From assembly GCF_022539505.1 (NCBI RefSeq), contig NC_061512.1, positions 146,985,962 through 147,049,961 on the forward strand: a stretch of DNA of 64,000 nucleotides. Reading direction: 5' to 3'. This stretch comes from Lolium rigidum (lineage: Eukaryota; Streptophyta; Magnoliopsida; Poales; Poaceae). The notes under the pieces are model-generated. The model saw only the letters and a program-made list of their open reading frames with translations, was not told the DNA's origin and did no database searches. This document shows, in pieces, positions 35,381-44,121 of the stretch. The translations under genes and the position numbers were made by a program. Position 1 is the stretch's first letter. Each line of letters begins with the position of its first letter.

Positions 35381-36357
35381 ACCTCCTTCACGTCAGCCGA
35401 CGCCGCCCCCCAATTCACCTCCGACGGGTAAGCAGCCGCCGCCCCCCAGTCCGCCCCGGGCGGGTAAGCAGACGCCGCCCCCCCAATCCACCTCCGACGA
35501 AGAAGCAGAAGCAGTCCTGGACTATTAACCCGGACCCTTATGTACCTAAGACCACAAAGGTACCGGAGCCATCACTGAAGCCTCTCCCCACAAGGCCTTG
35601 GGAACGTAGTGCCGAGGAAGTCGACGCGGACGCGACTGCTAATTATGAGAAATGGAAGGCGGACTGCAAGAAGAAAAGAGAGCCCGAGCCCAAGCCAGTA
35701 TTTTCTAATGAGCAAAAGAAGTGGGCTAAGTCATTTTTGAGCACACCGTCCCAAGCCGCGAAGAATCTGCTCGAGGACTATGCACGTGAACTTCGTAGGC
35801 AAGCACTCATGTTGAAGGAGAAGAAAGAGTTGGCGGAGAAGCAGGAGAAGAAAGCCTTGGAGGAGGCCGAGAAAGAATTAGAAAGTAAAATAAGCGGAAA
35901 CGAGTTGCCCAGCTCGGGAACAAAGTAAACAATCGATCCCCCGCTCATAGTGAAAGCCGCCGGTCCGGATGCTGAACTAATGGACCCCACAATCATAGCA
36001 GCTGCGGCAGACTAAGGATTGACCGTAACGGGTGCCGAGAGAACAAGCGGCCCGGATGGGTATGACTCTTCGTGCGGTGTTAGGCCTTGAGGAGGCGCCG
36101 GTGAGTGAGGTAGTAATTACATATGTGCCGAATGGGCCTCTCGTCGAGCCTGCGCGAGGAAAAGGATCTACCTCCACAAATGAAAAATCTGCTAATTTGG
36201 TACAAGGGTTACATAAAAAATAAAAATGCCAAAGAATATATTTATGCGGAAGTTAGACATGAGCATCACTTCAAACATTACTATGTAACGAGTTCATCGG
36301 AGTGAATTGTTCCAGACTGTTCAATCTGCGCGAGCTCGACAAATCTATCATCGGTTG

Positions 36358-36360
<3 letters not shown>

Positions 36361-36434
<74 letters not shown>
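36361..36434. repeat. (TA)37 microsatellite, left side
   Basis: Uninterrupted TA dinucleotides, 74 bases, ending exactly where the MITE at 36435 begins. Confidence 0.95.
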
Positions 36435-36436
<2 letters not shown>

Positions 36437-36807
36437 ATAAATACTTCCTACTCCTGGGTGTAACTACACCCACGTCTCATATACTACCATACGGAAGTAT
36501 GTACCATACTTTACCGGTTTGAGTATGTTCTTACACTATATCTAAGATATTCTAACCCAAGTTTGGTGAAAAAAAATGCAAGTGAGCATGTAGTTTGCAC
36601 TATATAGCCGAAATACATGCATATGTATACGTAAAAATGAGTCTACGTAAAAAAATGAACATACTGCCTACAAAGTATTATATATACTACCAAAATAGTC
36701 TAATATACTTCATACTACATGTACATACTCTCCGGTATGATAGATACTCTCTAGATTATGAGAAACACGCGTGGGTGTAACTACACCCGGGTGTAGTATG
36801 AATATGT

Positions 36808-36809
<2 letters not shown>
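36435..36809. mobile_element. Micron-like MITE inserted in (TA)n
   Basis: A 375-bp element with about 40-bp imperfect inverted ends: GGATAAATACTTCC...CTACACCCACG on the left and CGTGGGTGTAACTACACC...ATATGTCC on the right. Both sides abut TA repeats. This matches the known behaviour of rice Micron elements, which lie within TA microsatellites. No coding capacity. It sits in or at an intron of the CACTA protease gene. Confidence 0.7.

Positions 36810-36847
<38 letters not shown>
36810..36847. repeat. (TA)19 microsatellite, right side
   Basis: 38 bases of TA following the MITE; the other half of the presumed original TA target. Confidence 0.95.
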
Positions 36848-36850
<3 letters not shown>

Positions 36851-37701
36851 CTAACTATCTTGTTGTGTACGCTATTATGCAGAATGAATCTTAGGGAATG
36901 CAGAATAAGGAACATCCATGATGTTGGGTTGATTGACCCACAAATCGTTAATGGATATGTGTTAAAAAATCACCCCGCCGACGTGGAGGAAGACCTGTGG
37001 CGGTTTCTTTCAAAGCAGGAACTCAAAAGTGATATTCTATTTCCTTACCATTTTGGGTGAGTGTTTCTGTCTTGAGCACATTCTCTTTTGTTTACTCCAT
37101 GCATGGTATGTGGCTAATCGATGAGTTATGCATGATCGTGCATGTATCGTGTCCGTGAGGTTCCACCGGATTCTGCTAGTAATTCAATTTCACACCTCCA
37201 CAGTTCTCGTCCACGACTCTCGAATCTGGATGCAAAGCTTTGGGCCGACATGAGAAAAATGATGCGTAAGTAATTATTTTCATTCATTTGCGCTCTATAT
37301 CGATCGGCCTATTTCGTTCATTTCCTAATATCAAGTAACTAATAACTCTCTTGTTCATTTAATTTTCTTTGCCTCGTAGGGTTTGGAGACGGTTCGTAGA
37401 TGAAAAGGTCGGTGAATTCAAAAAAGAGCTACAATTTAAAAGGTCAGTGACTGGGACTGGGGATATTCAGCCATCGGGGACCAATCTATGTGGATACTAT
37501 GTTTGTGAGAACATTAGGAGATACACCTCTGAGCGGGTTCCGTGTGATAACAATGTCAAGAGGAATAACCTCCGGAAGATGCTTAGTCCAGAAGCTCGCT
37601 TCCGACCACTTCAAGAGGAACTAGTTGGATGGTTCGTGAGGGAAGTCATCGATCCTAAAGGAGAACACTATGTAGAGAATGTAGAACTTCATATGCACTA
37701 A

Positions 37702-37949
37702 ATTATGTATGGAAACTTGTTCAAAATTGTATATGGTCATCCGATATTGAATATATATTGTATATTCCTCTTGAATTCTTTTTGGTTCTAATTTCAAATT
37801 TGTTTGAAATTGTACATTCATATGCATGTATGTAGTACCGTAGAATATGTGAAACTCCTTCAAAATTAAAATAAAACACAAAAGAAATAAAACAATACAA
37901 ATTAAAAAGAAACCAGATTTAGGGAGGGGCCTAAAACCCTAAACCTGCG
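37702..37949 (+). other. 3' flank of the CACTA second gene
   Basis: AT-rich tail without coding potential between the stop at 37701 and the right subterminal hairpins. It contains TTCAAAATTGTATATGG-like words and several AATAAA-like A-rich stretches (37865-37895), compatible with a 3' UTR and poly(A) region. Confidence 0.5.
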
Positions 37950-37952
37950 GCG

Positions 37953-38146
37953 GCCTTTAGTCGCGGTTGGCCAGAAGAACCGCGACTAAAGGTCCTCCGC
38001 CCCGACGGTCGCCTGGCGCCCACGTGGAAGGGCCTTTAGTCGCGGTTCGTAATCAACCGCGACTAAAGGGGGGGAGGGCTTTAGTCCCGCATGTTTAATA
38101 CCGGTTGCGCAACCGGTATTAATGGCCGTTGCAAACCGCGACTATT
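37953..38146. repeat. Right subterminal hairpin array of CACTA
   Basis: Inverted repeats at about 37953-37992 and 38033-38069 (CTTTAGTCGCGGTT arms), then a perfect 28-bp palindrome at 38095-38122 centred on GGTTGCGCAACC. They mirror the left-end array. Confidence 0.8.
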
Positions 38147-38165
38147 GGCCCTTTTTCCACCAGTG
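38147..38165 (-). repeat. Right terminal inverted repeat of CACTA
   Basis: GGCCCTTTTTCCACCAGTG, the exact inverse of 6456-6474. The following GCC does not match the GTT before the left end. Confidence 0.92.
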
Positions 38166-38582
38166 GCCCCCTTTCAAAAAAACTATGTAACGATATATGC
38201 AGTTTATTTAGAGAGTGGTGTTTTGGCACACATGGGAGCATATGCTCCTTTTATTTTGAAATGCATGTTACACATATTTTAAAATTTTAAAAAAGTTGAA
38301 ACAAAAAATTTGCAAGTATATTTTCACGTGCTACGCGCTCACAAAATCGTTTCATAAAAAATCGACTTTTCATGTGGCGTGTGCAAAAAGACAAAATTCA
38401 ATGCTAAAAATATGGCTTTTCGGAAGATAAATTTTCTCTTTTTTATATAGATCAAAAAAAAGTATTGGTTTCTCACGAAACTTGACGAACCCACGTATAT
38501 TGTGGAGAAATTTCAAAATATAATTTTTTGGTAGAGGGAGCATTTGCACCCGGGAGCTGAATTGAATTTCCGGTTTATACAC
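38166..38582. other. Gene-free stretch, MITE-like
   Basis: AT-rich, no ORF supported. GGGAGCATATGCTCC near 38226 and a similar GGGAGCATTTGCACCCGGG near 38536 suggest a degraded MITE ending close to each, but I could not fix boundaries or a target duplication. Confidence 0.35.
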
Positions 38583-39031
38583 GGAAATTGTGGACACATG
38601 GGCACCAATGCTCTCTTGACTTTCAGTTTTTTCAAAAATTTAAAACATCACGTTTCTAAGTCTCAAAAATTTATGGAGTTAAATATGTAGATAGATATAT
38701 ACGGAAGGGGTGTATGCAAAAAAGTTCCATTAAAAAATACTTTGTATTGTGAACAAAATGAAAAATGCAAATCTATGACAGTACATGGTAGTAAAATAGT
38801 ATTAGAATAGTGTATCCTTTTGTCAGAAATTTGTTTTTTTGTATTTCCTAAAATATAAAGTATTTTTTACTAGGACTTTTTTTGCATACACTTCTCATGT
38901 ACATATATATCTGCATATTTAACACCATAATTTTTGTAAACATAAGAGTGTGAGGTTTTAAAAATTTTAAAAAACTGAAAGAGAAGGGAGCACTGGAACC
39001 CATGTGCACCAAATCCGTGTTTGTTTGTACA
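38583..39031. mobile_element. Foldback MITE with about 160-bp inverted repeats
   Basis: The left arm (about 38583-38748, with ACACATGGGCACCAATGC, GACTTTCAGTTTTTTCAAAA and GTGTATGCAAAAAAGTTCC) pairs with the right arm (about 38868-39031) over nearly its whole length, with scattered mismatches. The central loop is about 120 bp. No coding capacity. Long inverted ends suggest a Mutator-like or foldback origin; a clear target duplication was not found. Confidence 0.7.
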
Positions 39032-39424
39032 TGCCTGCTCTTCTATGGACGCACGATGACGATGTAACCAAACATATCAACGGCGCCGCTAGGGCGAATG
39101 AGCGGCTGTGATGATCTGATAAACAAGTTCTTTTCTGAGGGGAAAGCCTAATAGAGCATTTTACTTAACCAACAGAGTTATATCATATTTTGTTTGAAAG
39201 CTACAGAGTTATATCATTCAGTACATGCGGAAAGAATAAAATTGGGTAGGTTGGGTCAGTTTGGGCTGTAGATCACCATTGGGCCTAAACGGTTTTAGGC
39301 CTGTTGTGGGACAATTGACGATGATAATGCTCATGTTATTGAGCCTCTTGGGCCATTGCAGTGCAAAATTCTAACGAGCCAACGTTGGAAGAGAACAGTT
39401 TCTTGTGAAGATCAGAACATCCCT
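39032..39424. other. Gene-free stretch
   Basis: No gene, repeat or terminal structure recognised between the foldback MITE and the next MITE. A short repeat of CAGAGTTATATCAT occurs near 39171 and 39206. Confidence 0.4.
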
Positions 39425-39427
39425 TAA

Positions 39428-39748
39428 GACTAGTCATAGTGGGAAGTATCATACATATGATACTAATTTATATATATGATACTAATTTATGATACACCAC
39501 CTACAATGCATAGTATCATGAATTAGTATCATAGTTTCATCATATTTGATGTTTTTGTAGAATTTCAATGCAAATATGTGTATATGTGTTTGCCACTAAA
39601 ATTTCTAGTTTTACGTGCTATGATACGATATCTGCCTACGATACTAGTTTCACCTCTCTCCTCATTAATTGATGTGCCACATAAGATTTTTGCCTACATA
39701 TCATGCATGATACTAACTACTAATATGATACTCCCATTGTGGCTAGTC
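39428..39748. mobile_element. Tourist-like MITE (321 bp)
   Basis: Ends GACTAGTCATAGTGGGAAGT and CCCATTGTGGCTAGTC are imperfect inverted repeats. TAA precedes (39425-39427) and follows (39749-39751), the 3-bp duplication typical of PIF/Harbinger-derived MITEs. Internally rich in ATGATACTA words. Confidence 0.8.
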
Positions 39749-39751
39749 TAA

Positions 39752-40127
39752 ACATAATAGAGCCTAGTTTTCCCAAGAGAGGTGACCCATCATGTCCTAA
39801 ACCTTTCGAGTCGGTTCGCATGAACACAGGTGGACTAGCCGCACACGTTTTAACAGGGCGATCTAAACGAACCGACCCATCCGACGTGACCTTCGATCCA
39901 CCAAATTTGGGGAGTCGATGCATCTGCGTGGAAAGGCCATGGACAAAGCGCGTGTTCTCCCACGCGTGCTGCGGATATGCATGAAGCGACCCAATGATAG
40001 AAGGCTGACCTGCGGTACCAACCATGCCATCAAAGCCGCCCACTGTCGTCGCCGCCTCAACTTCTGCATCAGCACTGATGTTGATGGCGCTGGGACGCTG
40101 CACATGCATTGATGAGGAGAGATGTGC
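39752..40127 (-). other. Unassigned sequence with a 129-codon minus ORF
   Basis: Between two Tourist-like MITEs. A minus ORF starting at 40109 (MHVQRPSAINISADAEVEAA) crosses the whole segment and ends inside the MITE at 39720, so its C-terminus is not native. No domain recognised. It could be a fragment of a former gene or a chance ORF in GC-balanced DNA. Confidence 0.25.
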
Positions 40128-40130
40128 TTA

Positions 40131-40549
40131 GATTAGTCATAGTGACCGAAGAGTAATATAACACTACCTTTATAGTGGGAAGTAACATGGAGATAGTACC
40201 CTAGATGCTTGCATTAATTATCTTGTACACTTATTGTGTCTTAAAAATGTGATGTTACAATGATACTAATTCTACAATAAGATATGTGAACATCTTATTG
40301 TGTCTTAAACTAGTGTTGCATTTATTAGTACTACTTAGATATGTGAACAATTAATCTAAGCTACATTAAAAATAATAATGTCCAATAAGAGCAAACCCAC
40401 TTTGCTTTAGTGTTGTGTTGACTAAAAGCTAGAATATTGATTTTTCAAAATAAATTTTGAGGCTAGAATGTAGATTATTCAGAACGGAGAAAGTAGAGTA
40501 GTAACATATACACATTACTACTTTATGTTACTCCTCACTATGACTAGCT
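40131..40549. mobile_element. Tourist-like MITE (419 bp)
   Basis: Ends GATTAGTCATAGTG and CACTATGACTAGCT are inverted repeats related to those of the MITE at 39428. TTA flanks both sides (40128-40130, 40550-40552). Non-coding, AT-rich interior with AGTAACAT-type words. Confidence 0.75.
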
Positions 40550-40552
40550 TTA

Positions 40553-41098
40553 GTCGGTCTTTGGTTGACCTATAAGAAGTACTACCTTCGGCCTAGTTTA
40601 TAATAAGCCTTGCACTTATTTTTGGGTCAGCAATTGGACGTACATAATATAAATTATATGACATAAAAAATTATGCGCTAGAAAATATAACATCTAAAAA
40701 CCTTATGCATTTTTTTAATATGCATCTCATGTTAAATTGGTTAAATGCACAACGTAAGAATATGCGTAGGAGTAATAAACCGGAACCGGGGTAGTGCTTA
40801 CAATACCTGTAAAATCATTGTGCGAAACAGAATGAACAAATTCAGGCTCTTTTTTGTTTTGCAAAACATAATACAGATATGGATGCTTAGAAATACGTAC
40901 ATACATTCGCATGTATGAATCATGCACATCCACACCATATCTATGTGAACATCTCCAAGAGACCAAGCCACCAGAGGCAGCTCGCTATCGACGAACACTT
41001 TTCACTGAAAAATTTAGTACACATTTTTATAAGACCAAAACGTTAGACAAAGGGTTTAAAATTTTGAATGAGGCATTTAGCACTGCCCCCTTCTAGTT
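40553..41098. mobile_element. Degraded Stowaway-like fragment and gene-free flank
   Basis: TACTACCTTCGGCCTAGTTT followed by ATAATAAGCCTTGCACTTAT (about 40578-40617) resembles the end of Stowaway (Tc1/Mariner) MITEs; the other end is not distinct. 40780-41098 shows no recognised element or gene. Confidence 0.4.
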
Positions 41099-41328
41099 TT
41101 AGAGCATCTCCAGCCGCGTCCCCCAAAGCGTCCCCAAACAGCGCCGGATCGAGCGTTTGGGGGACATGTTTTGTTCGTGCCGCGTTTGGGGGACGTCACT
41201 CCCCAGCCGCGTCCCCCAAACGCCTCCTCCAAATGAATATTGGTGCACGAAAATAAAGGTTTTCATTCAATTTTGATTATATATTACAAAGTTTGAATGA
41301 AAACGGCTAGATTTCATCTAAACCTAGA

Positions 41329-42436
41329 CTACTGACCGCCCGGCGGTGCGTTCGACGGCCCCGCCCCGTCGTCGCCTCCCCTACGCCGCAGCTCCTCCTG
41401 CGCGTGCCTCCTCTCCTTGCGTTCGGCGGTGGCCAGACGGCTCCTCTCCCGCCGCGCGTCCTCCTCCTCCGCGCGCCTACTCTCGTTGCGTTCGGCGGTG
41501 GCCAGATGGCTCCGCTCCCGCCGCGCGTCCTCCTCCTCCGCGCGCCTCCTCTCGTTGCGTTCGGCGGTGGCCAGACGGCTCCGCTCCCGCCGCGCGTCCT
41601 CCTCCTCCGCCCTCCCCTGCTGCGCCGCCCGGAGGGAGAGCTCGACGGTGCGACGATCCGCGCCTCTTCGCGGGCACGGGCGTCGTCCTGGAGCTTCTTC
41701 TCCGACTCGAAGGACTCGACGAGCGCGCGTTGCTGATCGGCCGTCTCGTCCGGGTGCGGCCCATCGTCGTCGGACCACTCGAACTCGTCATCGTCGTCGT
41801 CCTCCACCTCGGTCTCCTCCGCCTCGGCCTCCTCCTCCTCCATTGGCGCCTCCTCCTCCACATCTGTTGGCGCCTCCATCATCGCCGCCGCCAACTGGTC
41901 CGCCCGCCTCCCCCATAACGCCTTCAGCGCCGCCTCCCGCTGATGACGCTCCTCCGCCGCCGGCCGCTGGCGGCGCTCGATCGACTCTCGCCGCCGGCGC
42001 TCGATCGCCTCCCGCCGTTCACGATACGGCGCATCCCGCTCAACGCGCCGGCGCCGGCGCTCGTCGGCCCACCGCTGCTCCATAATCTCCGGTACCGGCG
42101 CCGTCGCGCCTCTTCTCCCGTCGAGGCGTCGAACGCCGCAACGGTGTCGCACCGCTGCTCGTGCCACGCTGCCGCCGCCGCGGCCTCGTCGGTCGCGGGG
42201 GCAGGGACGTAGAACGCCGCTAGATCCGCCGCGTGCGCCGCCTCACGCCGCTGGCGGGCCTGCTGCTCGAGTACCTCCCGCCGCTGCTGACGAGAGCCAG
42301 GCCAAAGCGGTGTCCCTCACCGCGGAAGCCGCGGCGCATCCCGGGCCGCGCGGTCGGTGTCGACCTGCGATTCCGGGACTGGAAGTGGAGGAGACGGCGG
42401 TGGAGGGAAGTGGCCAGCGCCGGGGCGGTTCGCCAT
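41329..42436 (-). pseudogene. Harbinger-borne coiled-coil protein, function unknown
   Basis: From ATG 42436 (MANRPGAGHFPPPPSPPLP) the reading passes, with about three frameshifts, through RREVLEQQARQRREAAHAAD and AFYVPAPATDEAAAAAAWHE. Then come EIMEQRWADERRRRRVERDA and an acidic block (EVEDDDDDEFEWSDDDGP, about 41790). The last part is three copies of a 23-residue repeat beginning RRAEEEDARRERS (69-bp units at about 41404-41610), and the end is GPSNAPPGGQ with a TAG at 41331-41329. Highly charged, mostly alpha-helical coiled coil. No known domain. It could be the element's second ORF or a captured host sequence. Confidence 0.55.
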
Positions 42437-42539
42437 TGCCACTGGTGGAGGAGGAGACGGCGGCGGAGCGACGAGGGCTGTGTTTGTTGCCGGCGGGGTG
42501 TGGTGGCTACCATTGAGCCGGGAGACCTTTTATAGACGC

Positions 42540-42600
42540 CGGCGTCGGGAAGAAAGCGCGGGAACAAGCGAGAAGAGGCGGGAAGATCGCGCGGGAACGG
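42540..42600 (-). promoter_or_regulatory. GCGGGAA cluster upstream of the Harbinger ORF
   Basis: Several GCGGGAA/GGCGGGAAG words lie 105-165 bp upstream of the minus ATG at 42436, after a TATAAAAG-like minus sequence (CTTTTATAG on plus, 42526-42534). The same motif cluster occurs upstream of the CACTA accessory gene. Confidence 0.4.
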
Positions 42601-42979
42601 GCGGTGGCGTGCGAACGCCGGCCGACGCGTGGAGGCCGCGCGAGCACCGACGAGACGTCTCGCCTGCCCCTCCGTCGCCATTAAGGCAAAGTTGCCGCCG
42701 TGTGTCACTGCGCGCGAATAACTTCCGTCGCGAGGTAGGCGACGGTTAGGTTAAACTTAACTGTGCCGCTAACAGGCCGGCCCCGCCACTCCCCGCCTCG
42801 CTTTTCGTTGTGTCCGGCGTGCCCGGTGCGTCCCCTGTGGGACGGGGACGGGCTCGGGGCGCCGGACACCGTATCGGGGCGCGCCGGACAAAAATGGTCT
42901 TTGGGGAACGCGGCTGGAACGCATTTTTTGTCCGGCGCGCCCCAAATCCCTTTGGGGGACGCGGCTGGAGATGCTCTTA

Positions 42980-43725
42980 GCCATCCAAGATTCAAACCCT
43001 AGAAGGCGGCCAGCGCGCATTTCGGATTTTCACGGACGTGCCAGCGAAACCACGAGCATGGCCCGGCCGACACGAGCTACCACCGCATGTAGATGAAGAT
43101 AGATCCAAGGTCCCGTACAGTACTTCCGTTTCCCCACCGTCCGGCTCCGGGCGGACCCAAGCGATTAATTGAGGTTGGTTCGATGTCGAGATGCAGGTGG
43201 ATAGATGCTTCTTGAATCGCGCCGCTAGACGCTAGTGCAGGGATGGTCCTTCCAAGCTTGCAGAAGAACCACCGGAGGGCGGAGGCAGTAGATAACTAGA
43301 TAATCCGTAGATCGTCCTCTATCTCGAATCTTGATTTGGGCTCCGCACATGCTGTTGCATCTACTACTCGTCGAGCTGCGGCATCAGGGGCTTGCTTTTC
43401 ACGTGCGCCGTGCTGACCGTGGTTCGCCTACGTCCGTCCGGGGCGCATGGCTGGAGCTTGGTGGTCGAGTGACTGGCTTCCACGCAGGTGGTGAGTGCGC
43501 GGCATGTGTGCAAGTGCTGGCATTGTCTGCTGCGCTTGGAGCCTTGGATGTACGTACGCATTTCCATTGAGGCTTGAGGAGGTTGGTTGATGGGCCGAGC
43601 TCGTTCTAGAAGAGCCGCCGAGCCAGGTGTGCTTGCATTTCTGCACTACTACACTAATGCTTCCCTAGCTATTTGCATTTCTGCAACGCCGTGCATTTGT
43701 GGTTTGTGCTGCAGCGACCAAGGGC
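42980..43725. other. Gene-free stretch of mixed composition
   Basis: No transposon end or gene could be supported. Several 60-80 codon ORFs overlap on both strands around 43330-43650, without recognisable domains. May be low-copy host DNA. Confidence 0.4.
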
Positions 43726-44121
43726 GCGTTTGTAGCCTGGGCGTTCCTTGCCTCACATCGGTCCAGCATATTTCGGGCTGTTTGTTTTTTTTGGGCGCAC
43801 TCGTGTTATTGCATAGCACAGATTTTAAACAGTGGCGGACCTTGCAAGAAATCTTTGGGGGGCGAAGCTGCAAATTAATATAAATTTTTTCTTTGGACAA
43901 CAAATTGTATGAGCAACAACAAGATAGAATTAGTAGTATTTTCAGGAACTTATATAACTAGATTGATTTGTCCACAAAATACATTTCTAGCAGCAATATA
44001 TGCATAAACTACTCCTTTCCTCCAAAACAAAAGAACTTGATGATAGGAAATCATCTACAAACAAAAGAACTAGCATAGGATAATGATAGAATTACGTAGT
44101 GTTGTAGTTAATTAGTACAAG

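Larger units (their letters stand above)
35381..37701 (+). pseudogene. CACTA second gene, C-terminal part with Ulp1-like (C48) protease
   Basis: Coding resumes after the ACCTC duplication with a Pro-rich linker (repeated GKQ-PPP units, one frameshift in a C run near 35485). Then come KQKQSWTINPDPYVPKTTK and a Lys/Glu-rich coiled stretch (LKEKKELAEKQEKKALEEAE). TAA at 35926-35928 and further frame changes follow before WYKGYIKNKNAKEYIYAEV. Exons resume at 36883 (NLRECRIRNIHDVGLIDP), 37160 and 37380. The Ulp1/C48 triad is readable: His in FHRILLVI (37164-37166, the usual Trp after it is Arg), Asp in VLVHDS (37215-37217), and Gln plus Cys in QPSGTNLCGYYVC (Cys at 37489-37491). A frameshift follows VHDS. 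The stop is at 37699-37701. Proteases of this class cleave SUMO-type conjugates; in CACTA proteins the substrate is unknown. The donor of the 36361-36882 intron appears overwritten by a TA tract. Confidence 0.82.
6456..38165 (+). mobile_element. CACTA (En/Spm) DNA transposon with nested insertions
   Basis: The left end CACTGGTGGAAAAAGGGCC (6456-6474) has a perfect 19-bp inverted copy at 38147-38165. Both ends carry subterminal hairpins of the TTTAGTCGCGGTT type. Between them lie a TNP2-type transposase, an accessory minus-strand gene and a second gene with an En/Spm-type ORF and a Ulp1-like protease, the usual two-gene CACTA plan. Subtracting G1 and G3 (with G2) leaves about 11.8 kb. The 3-bp flanks differ (GTT left, GCC right), so the target duplication has mutated or the ends derive from different events. 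All three genes are broken. Confidence 0.9.
41102..42976 (-). mobile_element. Non-autonomous PIF/Harbinger element (1875 bp)
   Basis: Inverted ends GAGCATCTCCAGCCGCGTCC (41102) and its inverse at 42957-42976, flanked by TTA on both sides (41099-41101 and 42977-42979). A second internal copy of CAGCCGCGTCCCCCAAA lies near 41206, and GGGGAACGCGGCTGGA near 42902 is its inverse partner. No DDE transposase; one minus-strand ORF fills the interior. The ends and the TTA duplication are typical of Harbinger. Confidence 0.88.

Noticed and set aside
39720..40109. 129-codon minus ORF as a host gene
   Set aside because: It ends inside a Tourist-like MITE, has no domain or visible splice context; kept only as an unassigned stretch.
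41346..42085. Plus-strand ORFs of 110-222 codons opposite the Harbinger ORF
   Set aside because: Antisense shadows of the charged coiled-coil ORF produced by high GC and the 69-bp repeat.
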